Assembly: GCF_015864665.1 (NCBI RefSeq)
Contig: NZ_JADYWU010000001.1
Span: 620,001-684,000 of the forward strand
Reading direction: 5' to 3'
Length of the DNA: 64,000 nt
Source of the DNA: Salinibacterium sp. SWN167
GTDB lineage: Bacteria > Actinomycetota > Actinomycetes > Actinomycetales > Microbacteriaceae
Shown here piece after piece: positions 51,714 through 61,157 of the stretch (position 1 is its first letter; each line of letters starts with the position of its first letter). Both the position numbers and the translations under genes were made by a program. The notes under the pieces are model-generated. The model was not told the DNA's origin. It worked only from the letters and a program-made list of their open reading frames with translations, and did not search any database.

Positions 51714-53877
51714 CACGAACGACATCGTTCACCTCCGTGCCGCGGGCACCAGCTTCGTGCTGGATGCTCGCGGCACGGGCGTGCCGTCGATCACGCACTG
51801 GGGTGCAGACCTCGGAGAACTTGACCACGACCAGCTCGCGGCGCTCGCAGATTCGCGCGAGCGTGCCCTGGGGCCGAGTTCCATCGACGAACCTTTCCGG
51901 CTGAGCATCGTTCCCTTGCTCGCCGAGGGCTGGACCGGGTTGCCCGGTCTTGAGGGCCGCCACGATCGGGCTGCCGGAGCAAGCGGTGGGCGTGTGCGTC
52001 GGCCGTCTCTGCAGGCCGCGAGCATCGAGCATCCGACCCCCGACCGTATCTCGGTCACGCTGGTCGACGACGAGGCCCTCAGCCTCACCATTGACTTTGA
52101 ACTGTCTGCCGCCGGAGTGCTGCGCAGCCGGTCACGATTGACCAACACCGCCGCCGAGGCTTTCGAGCTTTCATCGTTGGCCACTGTTTTTCCGCTCCCA
52201 CCGGTTGCGCGCGAGCGACTCGACTTCAGTGGAATTTGGGCGGCAGAACGCCAACCCCAGCGCTCCGCCATCGACTACGGAACCTGGCTGCGCGAGTCGC
52301 GCCACGGTCGCCGCGGTCACAACGATTCCTTCCTCACCGTGTCGGGAACACCCGGCTTTGGTTTCCGCCACGGTGAGGTTTGGGCAGTACACGCCGGAAC
52401 GAGCGGCGATACCCGCGTGTGGACTGATCGCCTTGCGCTCGGCTACACCACAGTGGGCATCGCCGAGCTGCTGGCTCCCGGCGAAGTTCGCCTCGCGACG
52501 GGCGACACCCACGAAACTCCGTGGGCCTACGCCGCGTGGTCGGATTCCGGCCTCGACGGGCTGAGCAACCGTTTTCATCACTGGTTCCGCAGCCTCCCCG
52601 CGCATCCCTCGACACCGCGCCCGCTCACCCTCAACACGTGGGAGGCCGTGTACTTCGACCACAACTTTGACCAGCTCGCAGCACTTGCGGATGCCGCAGC
52701 CGACGTCGGCGTTGAGCGTTTCGTTCTCGACGACGGCTGGATGACCGGCCGCACCGACGACAAGCGCGCGCTCGGCGACTGGACGGTGGATGCCACGTCA
52801 TGGCCCGAGGGTCTCGCTCCACTCGTTGACCGAGTGACAGCCAGCGGTATGCAATTCGGGTTGTGGGTCGAGCCCGAGATGGTGTCGCTCGACTCCGATC
52901 TTGCGCGCGAGCATCCGGAATGGATTCTGCGCGACGACGACCGGCCGCTGCCGAAGTCGTGGCGCAACCAGCACGTGCTCGATCTCGATAACCCTGCTGC
53001 GCGTGAGCATGTGCGCGATGCAATTGCGGCGCTGCTCGACGAGTACGCGATCAGCTACCTCAAGTGGGATATGAACCGTGATCTGCTCGGTGGCTCGGTG
53101 CACCGCCATGTCGCCGCAACGTATCTCCTCATGGACGAACTGCGCGAGCGTTACCCGCACGTCGAAATTGAGTCCTGCGCTTCGGGCGGTGCGCGAGTGG
53201 ATGCTGGCGTGCTCGAGCGCGTGCAGCGAGTGTGGCCCTCCGACACCAATGATGCGCACGACCGTTTCTCGATCATGCGCTGGACCAACCTGCTCGTGCC
53301 CTTCGAATACCTCGGATCGCATGTTGGCTCGTCGCCCGCGCACACCTCGGGGCGTTCACTGTCTCTGAGCTTCCGGCTCGCGACTGCGCTTATGGGCCAC
53401 TCGGGCATCGAGTGGGACCTCACCGCCGCGACTTGCGAAGAGCGAGATGCGCTGCGCACGTGGGCGGGCGTCTACCGTTCACTGCGCGGACTCATCCATT
53501 CGGGGCGCGTTGTGCGCAGCGAACTCAGCGCCGACCCGATCGTCACCGGAATTGTGGCGGATGACGCTACCGGTTCAACAGCTGATGCCGTGTTCTGGGT
53601 GACCAACCTCGTGACCCCCACCGACTCTGTACCCACCGCCCGGCGATTGCCCGGACTTGACCCGCACCGTCTGTACCGCATCACCCCCGTCGATGTGGGT
53701 GCGGAAGCGGCAACCTACCCGGGCACTGCGCCAGCGTGGTGGCACGACGGCGAGCTCACGCTGTCGGGCGCAGCGCTCGGGTCGGTTGGTCTCACTCTGC
53801 CGATTCTGCATCCTGATGAGGCGCTCGTATTGCGGGTGACTGCGGTCGGCGGAGAAAACGCGAGCGGTGCACTCTAG
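51697..53877 (+). CDS. Alpha-galactosidase, glycoside hydrolase family 36
   Basis: The 726-residue protein starts at a TTG at 51697 that overlaps the binding-protein gene by 17 bases; no other good in-frame start is near. Family features are FVLDDGWMTGRTDDKRALGD, the nucleophile Asp in YLKWDMNRDL, ESCASGGARVDAG and the acid/base Asp in WPSDTND. With GH42 downstream of the same importer, the operon should handle both alpha- and beta-linked galactosides, such as raffinose-type sugars and galacto-oligosaccharides. Confidence 0.92.
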   Translation: MLSTNNTNDIVHLRAAGTSFVLDARGTGVPSITHWGADLGELDHDQLAALADSRERALGPSSIDEPFRLSIVPLLAEGWTGLPGLEGRHDRAAGASGGRVRRPSLQAASIEHPTPDRISVTLVDDEALSLTIDFELSAAGVLRSRSRLTNTAAEAFELSSLATVFPLPPVARERLDFSGIWAAERQPQRSAIDYGTWLRESRHGRRGHNDSFLTVSGTPGFGFRHGEVWAVHAGTSGDTRVWTDRLALGYTTVGIAELLAPGEVRLATGDTHETPWAYAAWSDSGLDGLSNRFHHWFRSLPAHPSTPRPLTLNTWEAVYFDHNFDQLAALADAAADVGVERFVLDDGWMTGRTDDKRALGDWTVDATSWPEGLAPLVDRVTASGMQFGLWVEPEMVSLDSDLAREHPEWILRDDDRPLPKSWRNQHVLDLDNPAAREHVRDAIAALLDEYAISYLKWDMNRDLLGGSVHRHVAATYLLMDELRERYPHVEIESCASGGARVDAGVLERVQRVWPSDTNDAHDRFSIMRWTNLLVPFEYLGSHVGSSPAHTSGRSLSLSFRLATALMGHSGIEWDLTAATCEERDALRTWAGVYRSLRGLIHSGRVVRSELSADPIVTGIVADDATGSTADAVFWVTNLVTPTDSVPTARRLPGLDPHRLYRITPVDVGAEAATYPGTAPAWWHDGELTLSGAALGSVGLTLPILHPDEALVLRVTAVGGENASGAL

Positions 53878-53882
53878 CCGGT

Positions 53883-54839
53883 CTAGAGGCGCGGCCTCAG
53901 CCTGATCGTGGGCAGTTCCGGGGCGGGCAGCGGATGCCCATCACAGCTGGCCACGGTTCCGAAGCGGCCAGAGGGATTGCCGGCCTCGATCACGTCGGCC
54001 TGCCACTGCGCGCGGAACATCACGATCTCGTCGTGACTGCGCCCGATGAAGTTCCACCACATGATGATGGCCTCGCCGAGCGGTTCGCCGCCGAGTAGCA
54101 GGAGCCGAGTATCCGTCGCCGCCGTGATCGAGAGTTCGGTGAGGCCGGGAGCGAGATACGCGAGGTGATCTTCGGGCGTCTCGACATCAGCGATGGTCAC
54201 GTCGCCGGCATCCACGAGCACGCCGTGCTCGAAGGTGGCGTCGAGCGTGAGGGTGATGCTGGTGTCGGCGGGTACGTCGAGCTGCGCGCCGAGAAGCGGG
54301 GAGAAGACGCGGGCGGGAGATGAGACGCCGGCGAGTTCTCCGATGAAGACGCTCACGGTCGCGCCCTGATGCTCAAACGGCGTCGGCACGAAGTTCTCGA
54401 ACGCGGGCGCGGTGTCGCGGTGGGCGTTCGGCAGGGCGACCCAGAGCTGCGCACCATGGAGCAGCGTCGGCTCGGCGGGGGAGACCTCGGAGTGCGAAAT
54501 GCCGCGCCCGGCCGTCATGAGATTCAACTCTCCGGGCCGCACGGTTGCGAGACTGCCGACGCTATCGCTGTGCTCGATGTCGCCCGCGAAAAGCCAGCTG
54601 ACGGTTTGCAGGCCGGTATGCGGATGCGGCGGCACGTGCATCCGCGTCGTCTCAGGGCCGTAGTGGTCGACGAAGCACCACCCGCCGATGAGCGAGCGGG
54701 ACCGCTGCGGCAGCGTGCGCCTCACGTTCATCGCGCGTGGGCCGCCAAGGGGAACCTCGCGAGGCGAGAGCAACTGCACGCCAGTGCCGAGCTCGTTTTC
54801 ACACAGCACTTCGGCCGGGTTCTTCTCGGTGTTACTCAC
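53883..54839 (-). CDS. Pirin family protein
   Basis: The 318-residue bicupin has the pirin metal site: HPHTGL with His72 and His74, and GRGISHSE with His116 and Glu118. These hold iron in human pirin and in quercetinase-active homologues. A second cupin domain and the conserved GEPLGEAIIMWWNFIGRSHD follow. It lies 24 bases past the C39-like gene on the same strand. Cellular role unknown. Confidence 0.92.
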   Translation of the reverse strand: MSNTEKNPAEVLCENELGTGVQLLSPREVPLGGPRAMNVRRTLPQRSRSLIGGWCFVDHYGPETTRMHVPPHPHTGLQTVSWLFAGDIEHSDSVGSLATVRPGELNLMTAGRGISHSEVSPAEPTLLHGAQLWVALPNAHRDTAPAFENFVPTPFEHQGATVSVFIGELAGVSSPARVFSPLLGAQLDVPADTSITLTLDATFEHGVLVDAGDVTIADVETPEDHLAYLAPGLTELSITAATDTRLLLLGGEPLGEAIIMWWNFIGRSHDEIVMFRAQWQADVIEAGNPSGRFGTVASCDGHPLPAPELPTIRLRPRL

Positions 54840-54863
54840 GGCGGCTCCTGACCTCAGTGAGAG

Positions 54864-56024
54864 CTAGCGTGCCACAAAAATGACCCCGCGATAAGTGGGG
54901 TCGCCGAACGCGACCATCTGGTCGAGCACCGCGATCGAGACGGGCAGATCGTGGGAGTCGACCCAGGTCTCGCCCTGCTCGGCCGTGATCCACGGATCGT
55001 TGAGCAGAATGGTGTCGCCCTTCACCGAGTGAGCGACGACCCAGTGCGGGGTCGAGGCATCGTGCATGGGTTCTTCTTCGATCAACAGGATGGCGAGTTC
55101 GCCACCGGCAACGCGTTCGCTGATCTGCTGAATCGACAACGGAGCCGTGTGCTGCTGGATGCCGCGGCTCGCCGCTTCGGCCCGCGACTGCTCCTGCAGC
55201 TGCTCCCGGAACGTGCGCTCTTCGCCCTCATAGGTCTCGAGCAGTGTCGGTGCGGTCGTGTCGAGGTGCAGTTCGAGACTGATGGCAGAAGCCGACTGGG
55301 CGATCACATCGTGCACGGCGACGGCGAGACCGAGGGGTTCGCACGCCGGGAAATTGGTGGCCGAACGCCAGAACGCGAGTTCGCGTTCGCGGGCATCATC
55401 GTCTTCGGTGTCGGCAAAGGGCTCAAGGCCGAGGTGGCTGAGCGCTGTCATGGCGGCAACCGCGCCACACGTGAACAGCGTGGTCTGGCCGTAGTAGCGC
55501 AGCTGCTCGTGCGGCCAACCGCCGTGCCACAGCACGAATCCGCGCACGCCCTGCGTGCCGTCGGCCGAGGAGATCGGGGTGCGGAGTTCGGTAAAACCGA
55601 AGTCGGCGGCGAAAGCGGGGAGCTCGGCCTCAAGAGGGAGCTGCCATTTGAGGGCGGCATCGCCACGCTCCGCGGAAGCCGCGATCAGTTCGCCGAGAAG
55701 GCTCTGGGCAGCAGCATCGCTGTCGGCCCAGAGGTCAACGAGCTTCGTGTAGCGCGTGTTCGGGCGACCCGAGGTGAGGGCCGCTGCGCTGCCGGTGGGG
55801 GAGGCGAGCATCCATACCCGAGGGCTATAGGGCTCGCGATCGCGCTGCCATTCGGCGGCACGCTCGGTGCCGAGAGCCTCTGCGAGGTGCGTGGGAAGCT
55901 CGGCGGGCGCGAGCTGAACAACGGCAGTGCCGATCGTTGCATCAACAGCAGCGGTGGTGGTGTTCGAGGCGGCGGCGTCGGTCGTGTGTGTGGCGGCGGA
56001 GTCAGCAGGAGTGGAGGTGTCCAC
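54864..56024 (-). CDS. C39-like cysteine peptidase
   Basis: The GTG at 56024 is chosen (386 residues) because AAAGGA lies just upstream and the longer frame would overlap the ATPase gene by 85 bases. After an Ala/Thr-rich start comes an unassigned N-terminal half, then a papain-like domain: Cys in QTTLFTCGAVAAMTALSHLG, His in HWVVAHSVKGD and Asp in LLNDPW, the C39 order. It lies 41 bases downstream of a peptide importer ATPase, so it may process imported peptides; that is inference. No signal peptide. Confidence 0.75.
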   Translation of the reverse strand: MDTSTPADSAATHTTDAAASNTTTAAVDATIGTAVVQLAPAELPTHLAEALGTERAAEWQRDREPYSPRVWMLASPTGSAAALTSGRPNTRYTKLVDLWADSDAAAQSLLGELIAASAERGDAALKWQLPLEAELPAFAADFGFTELRTPISSADGTQGVRGFVLWHGGWPHEQLRYYGQTTLFTCGAVAAMTALSHLGLEPFADTEDDDARERELAFWRSATNFPACEPLGLAVAVHDVIAQSASAISLELHLDTTAPTLLETYEGEERTFREQLQEQSRAEAASRGIQQHTAPLSIQQISERVAGGELAILLIEEEPMHDASTPHWVVAHSVKGDTILLNDPWITAEQGETWVDSHDLPVSIAVLDQMVAFGDPTYRGVIFVAR

Positions 56025-56065
56025 GGGGTCCTTTCGGGGCGAGTCGGGCGCTTGTGGCGCCGAGC

Positions 56066-57718
56066 TCAGTGAGTGGGTGCTTCGTGAATGGACGCTGCGA
56101 CGAGCGCCTGAGTGTAGGGATGAGTCGGCGCGTTGAGCACGTCGTGGCACTGACCTGACTCGACGACTTCGCCGTACCGCAGCACGTACACGCGGTCGGC
56201 GAGCTGGCGCACCACGGCGAGGTCGTGCGAGATGAACAGGATCGAAAGGCCGAGTTCGACGCGCAGCTTCGCCAGCAGATCGAGAATCTGTTTCTGCACC
56301 GACACATCGAGCGCCGACACTGATTCGTCGCAGATCAGCAACTCTGGCTGAACAGCCAGAGCACGGGCAATGGCGACTCGTTGGCGTTGGCCGCCCGACA
56401 GCTCTGCTGGTCGCTTACTCGCGAAGTCGGTGGGCAGTTCAACCAACTGCAGCAGGCCATTGAGGTCGGATGCCGGACGACCCGCCACCCTCAACGCCAA
56501 CTTCAGCGACCGTCCGACACTGATCATCGGGTTGAGCGAGGAGTACGGATCCTGGAACACGATCTGCATCTGCTTCGGCGTGCGTGAAGCGCGGCCGGCG
56601 GCGAGGGCGACACCGTCGAACTCGATCACTCCGCTGGTCTCGTGCTCGAGCCCGGCAATGCACCGCGCGATTGTGGTCTTGCCCGAACCGCTCTCGCCGA
56701 CGATGCCGACGGTCTCGCCGCGGCCCACGGTGACGCTCACACCGTGCAGAACGGTCTTATCGCCGAAGCTCTTGGTGATGTCGGTGGCGGTGACGAGGTC
56801 GCCGATTGCTGAGTCGGCGTCTGCTACCGCAGCGGTCATGCCGACACCGGATGCCATACGCACGACCCCGGCCGAGCGATCGGTGAGTGAGGGGTCGGCT
56901 TCGATCAGCGCCCGAGTGTAGGGGTGGCTTGGCGCATTGAGCACGGAGCTCGTGACACCGCGCTCCACGATCTCGCCGTGGCGCATGACGAGCACGTGCT
57001 CGGCACGTCCGCGCACCATCCCGAGGTCGTGCGAGATGAGAAGGGCAGCCATGCCGCGCTTCTCTTGCAGGCCCCGAAGGAGGTCGAGAATCTCGCCCTG
57101 GTTGCTCGCGTCGAGAGCGGTGGTTGGCTCGTCGGCAATGAGCAGTTCGGGGTCGGTGGCGAGGGCCGCCGCGATGGCCACCCGTTGACGCATTCCCCCG
57201 GAGAGTTCGTGGGGGTAGGCGCGCGCGACATCCGCGGGCAGGTTCACTTCGGCCAGGCTCTGCGTGATGCGGGCGGTGCGTTCCTCACGGCTGAGGCGGG
57301 TCGCGCTCGCGGCATCGATCGTCATCCCGATTTGGGTGCCGCAGCGGTGCACGGGGCTCAGGCTCGTGAACGGATCCTGCAGCAGCAGTGAAATGCGGCG
57401 ACCTCGGGTCGCACGCCACACGGCATCCGTAGCGGGCAGTTCGATCGTTGCACTCGCAAGCTCGATGGTGCCGCGCGCGGTGAAGCCGGCAGGCAACAGC
57501 CCGGCGATGGCTTTGGCTGAGAGCGTCTTGCCGGAGCCCGATTCGCCGATGAGGGCGAGGGTTTCACCTGGCGCAATGGAGAAGTCGAAGGGGGCGACAA
57601 CAACGCCAGCCGGCCCGTCGATCGTGAGTCCGGTAACGGCCACCTGAGCGGTCGAGTCGATGCCGGAGCCCAAGCCGTCACCCGACGCGGGCACGTTTGT
57701 CATGCTGGTCTCGGTCAT
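56066..57718 (-). CDS. Oligopeptide ABC transporter ATPase, two fused ATPase domains (DppD-DppF type)
   Basis: The ATG at 57718 lies in an ATGA overlap with the permease gene and gives 550 residues; the frame open to 58300 is a shadow of that gene. Each half has a full ATPase: Walker A GESGSGKTLSA and GESGSGKTTIA, signature LSGGMRQRVAIA and LSGGQRQRVAIA, Walker B LLIADEPTTALD and LLICDESVSALD. Fusion of the two subunits is frequent in Actinobacteria. Confidence 0.93.
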   Translation of the reverse strand: MTETSMTNVPASGDGLGSGIDSTAQVAVTGLTIDGPAGVVVAPFDFSIAPGETLALIGESGSGKTLSAKAIAGLLPAGFTARGTIELASATIELPATDAVWRATRGRRISLLLQDPFTSLSPVHRCGTQIGMTIDAASATRLSREERTARITQSLAEVNLPADVARAYPHELSGGMRQRVAIAAALATDPELLIADEPTTALDASNQGEILDLLRGLQEKRGMAALLISHDLGMVRGRAEHVLVMRHGEIVERGVTSSVLNAPSHPYTRALIEADPSLTDRSAGVVRMASGVGMTAAVADADSAIGDLVTATDITKSFGDKTVLHGVSVTVGRGETVGIVGESGSGKTTIARCIAGLEHETSGVIEFDGVALAAGRASRTPKQMQIVFQDPYSSLNPMISVGRSLKLALRVAGRPASDLNGLLQLVELPTDFASKRPAELSGGQRQRVAIARALAVQPELLICDESVSALDVSVQKQILDLLAKLRVELGLSILFISHDLAVVRQLADRVYVLRYGEVVESGQCHDVLNAPTHPYTQALVAASIHEAPTH

Positions 57719-58572
57719 GAGCGTCCCGTTCTGGTCAAGTTTTGGCCGAGCCAGTCGCCCACAAGGTTTGCTGCCGAAGCGACGCCGATGATGAGCAGGG
57801 CTGGCACAAGAACCGCTGCCGGGTTGTCGATCATGATGGCGCGACCGTCGGTGAGCTGGCGCCCCCAATCGGCCGTGCCGGGGGCAACGCCGACGCCCAA
57901 GAACGACAGCGACGAGAAGGCTACGAGTGCGAACGCCACATTGAGCATCGAGTTGGTGATGATCAGCGACCACACGTTGGGCAGCACCTGCGTGAACATG
58001 ATGCGGGTCTTGGAGAGCGACAGCATTTGGGCTGCCTCCACGAAGGGGCGCGCGGCCTGCTCCATAACTCCGGCGCGCACAATGCGGATGTCCGAGGGCG
58101 AGAACAGCAGGATCAGCAGCAGCACGGTCATCCAATAGCCAGCGCCGAAGACGCCCGCGACGACGATGGCGGCCAGCAAGAGCGGCAGCGAGAACAGCAG
58201 GTCGGTCCAGCGGCCAATGATGAAGTCGATCGGTCCACGGAGGTAGCCCGCAACCGTGCCGAGCAGAATGCCGAGCAGCATCGACCCGAGGGCGACACAC
58301 ACCGGACCAACGAGGGCGGATGCCGCTCCCGCGATCGTCAGAGCAAGCACGTCACGACCGAGTTCGTCGGTGCCGAGAAGGTGACCAGGGCTGCCCGGGG
58401 GCAGCAACGAATCGAGAATCGACTGGGCTGTGGCATCCGGGGCAATCAGGTTGCCGAAGAGCACTAGGAAGGCGACGACGCCGAGCAGGGCGAGCGACAA
58501 CCAGACGGCCACCGGATGCCGGCGGCGCGACCGCGGAAGTTTAGCCAGAACGATGGCTTCGGTGCTGCTCAC
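57715..58572 (-). CDS. Oligopeptide ABC transporter permease (DppC type)
   Basis: The 285-residue protein has six membrane segments, an N-terminal OppC/DppC-like region (RRRHPVAVWLSLALLGVVAF) and the DppC loop GTDELGRDVLALTIAGAASA. The ATPase contact is near EAAQMLSLSKTRIMFTQVLP. ATGA overlaps on both sides. Confidence 0.92.
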   Translation of the reverse strand: MSSTEAIVLAKLPRSRRRHPVAVWLSLALLGVVAFLVLFGNLIAPDATAQSILDSLLPPGSPGHLLGTDELGRDVLALTIAGAASALVGPVCVALGSMLLGILLGTVAGYLRGPIDFIIGRWTDLLFSLPLLLAAIVVAGVFGAGYWMTVLLLILLFSPSDIRIVRAGVMEQAARPFVEAAQMLSLSKTRIMFTQVLPNVWSLIITNSMLNVAFALVAFSSLSFLGVGVAPGTADWGRQLTDGRAIMIDNPAAVLVPALLIIGVASAANLVGDWLGQNLTRTGRS

Positions 58573-59558
58573 TGAGCACTCTCCTTGGCGCGGATGCGGG
58601 GGTCGAGGAAGATGTAGGCAAGGTCGGCCAGCAGGGCGATGATCGCAATTGTCACGGCCACCAGCAGGGTGAGCGCTTGCACGACGGCGATGTCCTTGAA
58701 CAGCACGGAGCCTTGCAGCAGAGTGCCGAGGCCGGGCAGCGCGAACGTCGTTTCGGCGAGCACGGTGCCGCCGACCAAGAAAGTCAATACGAGGCTTGCG
58801 CCGGTGACGATCGGGATGGCGGCGTTGCGCAGGGCGATCAGATGCACTTGGCGGTCGGGCAGGCCCCGCGCGCGACCAAAGGTCACGTAGTCGCTTTCGA
58901 GTTCGCGCAGCATGGCGGTGCGGGTGAGTTTGAGGATGATGGCGCCGAGTCCCAAGGCCAGAGTGATGGCGGGCAGTATGAGGTGCCAGAGGGTGTCGAG
59001 GCCACCGTCGCCCGATCCGTAGACCGGAAAGATCGGCAGATAGAACGCGAAAGTATAGAGAAGGAGGAGGCCTACGGCAAAGGTGGGGGCGCTGAGGCCG
59101 ACGATTCCGAAGCCGGTAGCGAAGCGGTCGATCCAGCTTCCCGAACGAACGGCGCTCTGCACTCCGAGCGGAACGGCGACGATCACGGCAAGGAGGAACG
59201 CGAGTCCGCTGAGGGCGGCAGTGATGCCCAGGCGCGAGCCGATGACATTCGAGACCGAATCTTGCAGCCGAATGGACTGCCCAAAATCACCGGTGAGGGT
59301 GTTGCCCAACCAGATCAGGTACTGCATATACAGCGGCTGATCGAGATTGTATTGCGCACGGATCGCGGCGATGGCTTCCGGCGATGATGCCCGGTTGCCG
59401 AGCAGGTTCTTGACGATGTCACCGGGAGCGAGGTGCAGCATCGAGAACACAATGATGGACAGCACCAGCAGGATTCCGATGGTGCCGAGCACGCGCACCA
59501 CAAGCATGCGGCCCAAGGACCGTGCTTGTGATGCGCGTGCGATCGGGGTGGTTGTCAC
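58569..59558 (-). CDS. Oligopeptide ABC transporter permease (DppB type)
   Basis: The 329-residue protein has six segments, the DppB N-terminus (VVRVLGTIGILLVLSIIVFS, then MLHLAPGDIV), and TGDFGQSIRLQDSVSNVIGS. The loop FGRARGLPDRQVHLIALRNA contacts the ATPase. It follows the binding-protein gene by 3 bases and pairs with the DppC-type gene. Confidence 0.93.
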   Translation of the reverse strand: MTTTPIARASQARSLGRMLVVRVLGTIGILLVLSIIVFSMLHLAPGDIVKNLLGNRASSPEAIAAIRAQYNLDQPLYMQYLIWLGNTLTGDFGQSIRLQDSVSNVIGSRLGITAALSGLAFLLAVIVAVPLGVQSAVRSGSWIDRFATGFGIVGLSAPTFAVGLLLLYTFAFYLPIFPVYGSGDGGLDTLWHLILPAITLALGLGAIILKLTRTAMLRELESDYVTFGRARGLPDRQVHLIALRNAAIPIVTGASLVLTFLVGGTVLAETTFALPGLGTLLQGSVLFKDIAVVQALTLLVAVTIAIIALLADLAYIFLDPRIRAKESAQ

Positions 59559-59561
59559 AAA

Positions 59562-61157
59562 TTATCCAGCCGGAGTGAGCAGGGTCGGCCAGGACGAGAT
59601 GAACGCGAATGAGCTGTAGCTGCTCATGTCAATGTCGTTCGAGAACGCGGTGGCGGATTGTCCCCACCAGAGCGGAACGCTGATGATGTCTTCTGCCTGC
59701 AGCGTTTCGGCCTCGATGAGGAGGTCGATGCGAGCAGAGGGGTCAGTCTCGGCGCCAATGCGCTCGAATAGCGAGAGAACTTCGGGGTTCTCGTAGTTCG
59801 AGATGTTGTAGTCGCCGAGCATGTAGGTCGAGACTTCAGCGGGGTCGCCCAGGGTGGAGAAGTACCACATGAGGCCAACGCCGTAGCTGCTGTCTTGTTC
59901 GAGGCTCGCGAGCCATTCCTCGACGGGAACTTCGCGCACGTTCAGCGTGATGCCGATCTTGGAGAGGTTCTCGGCGAGCGACTGAGCCGCGGTGCCGAGC
60001 TGCGGTCCCGTGGAGGGGAACAGAATGTCGGTCTCGAAGCCATCCGGGTGATCGGAGGCTGCCAGTGCTGCCGCAGCCGCATCAAGGTCGAAGTCGTACT
60101 GCGGGATGGTCGCGAGCAGGTCGCGGGCATCATCGGCACTGTAGACACTTCCGAGGGATTCGGGGGTCGCGATGGCAGTAGCTACTTCGCCGTGGCCGCG
60201 CAGCAGCTTGTCGACGATCGTGGTGCGGTCAACACTGTGGGCGAAGGCTTCGCGCACCTTCGGGTCGTTGAACGGCTCGAGGGCGGTATTGAAGTACATG
60301 CCGACGTACGAGAGGTCGTTGACGTAGTCGACACGCATGTTGTCGAGGTCTTCCCACTGGGTCGACTGGGCGAGCGGCACGTTGAACGCCACATCGATGT
60401 CGCCAGACTGGGCAGCAAGAAGGCGGGTGCCCTCATCCGGGATGAACTTCACGTTGATGTTCTTCACCTCGGGAAGGTCGCCCCACCAGGTGTCAACGCG
60501 TTCGAAGTTCACGTGCGAGTCGGGAACAAACTCGGTGACCTTGTACGGGCCCGAGCCCAGAAGCAGGGCGCTGCTGGTACCGACTTCGCCGTTGTTCTCT
60601 TCCCAGAACTTTTGCGAAGTGATGAAGGCCGCGCCACCCGTGCTCATGTTGGCGGCGAATGCTGCATCAGGGGCAGAGAGGGTCACGGTGACTTCGAGGT
60701 CGCCGGTCTTCTCGACGCTCTCCACGCCACCCAAGTAGTACGAGAGGCCGGGCGAGCTGGTCTCGTCGCGCGCCTGCTCGAGGCTGAACACGACGTCGTC
60801 TGCGGTCACCGGGGTGCCGTCTTGGAACATCGCATCGTCGCGCAGCTCGTAGACGTAGGTCACGTCATCCGGCTGGTCCCACGATTCGGCAAGGCCGGGC
60901 TGCAGGGCGCCGTCGGCGTCGATCGAGACAAGACCTTCTTGAGTGATGGAGGCAATGTAGTAGTTGAGGATGCCGCTTTCGGCACCCACATAGAGGCTCG
61001 AGAGTGAGCCGGGCAGAGCCACCGTGATGGTGTCGATGTTGCCGTCGCCGGTGGGAGTGCTCGATGTGGCACAGCCCGCGAGCAGCAGGGCCGAGGCGGC
61101 GACGGCGACCGTGGAGGCCCGTGCCCCCTTTGCCAGGGTGGAATTAGTCGATCTCAT
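59562..61157 (-). CDS. Oligopeptide/nickel-type solute-binding lipoprotein (internal start)
   Basis: The ATG at 61157 (MRSTNSTLAKGARASTVAVA, 531 residues) gives a normal family member: lipobox LLAGC, then TITVALPGSLSSLYVGAESG, DDVVFSLEQARDETSSPGLS and the family-5 core YKVTEFVPDSHVNFERVDTW. GAAAGG lies about 15 bases upstream, a weak and distant ribosome binding site. It feeds the DppB/C and fused ATPase encoded downstream. It shares its frame with the LysR-type regulator. Confidence 0.8.
   Translation of the reverse strand: MRSTNSTLAKGARASTVAVAASALLLAGCATSSTPTGDGNIDTITVALPGSLSSLYVGAESGILNYYIASITQEGLVSIDADGALQPGLAESWDQPDDVTYVYELRDDAMFQDGTPVTADDVVFSLEQARDETSSPGLSYYLGGVESVEKTGDLEVTVTLSAPDAAFAANMSTGGAAFITSQKFWEENNGEVGTSSALLLGSGPYKVTEFVPDSHVNFERVDTWWGDLPEVKNINVKFIPDEGTRLLAAQSGDIDVAFNVPLAQSTQWEDLDNMRVDYVNDLSYVGMYFNTALEPFNDPKVREAFAHSVDRTTIVDKLLRGHGEVATAIATPESLGSVYSADDARDLLATIPQYDFDLDAAAAALAASDHPDGFETDILFPSTGPQLGTAAQSLAENLSKIGITLNVREVPVEEWLASLEQDSSYGVGLMWYFSTLGDPAEVSTYMLGDYNISNYENPEVLSLFERIGAETDPSARIDLLIEAETLQAEDIISVPLWWGQSATAFSNDIDMSSYSSFAFISSWPTLLTPAG

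Noticed and set aside
56024-56150. N-terminal extension of the C39-like protein
   Set aside because: It would overlap the ATPase coding region by 85 bases, and a good ribosome binding site sits right before the GTG at 56024.
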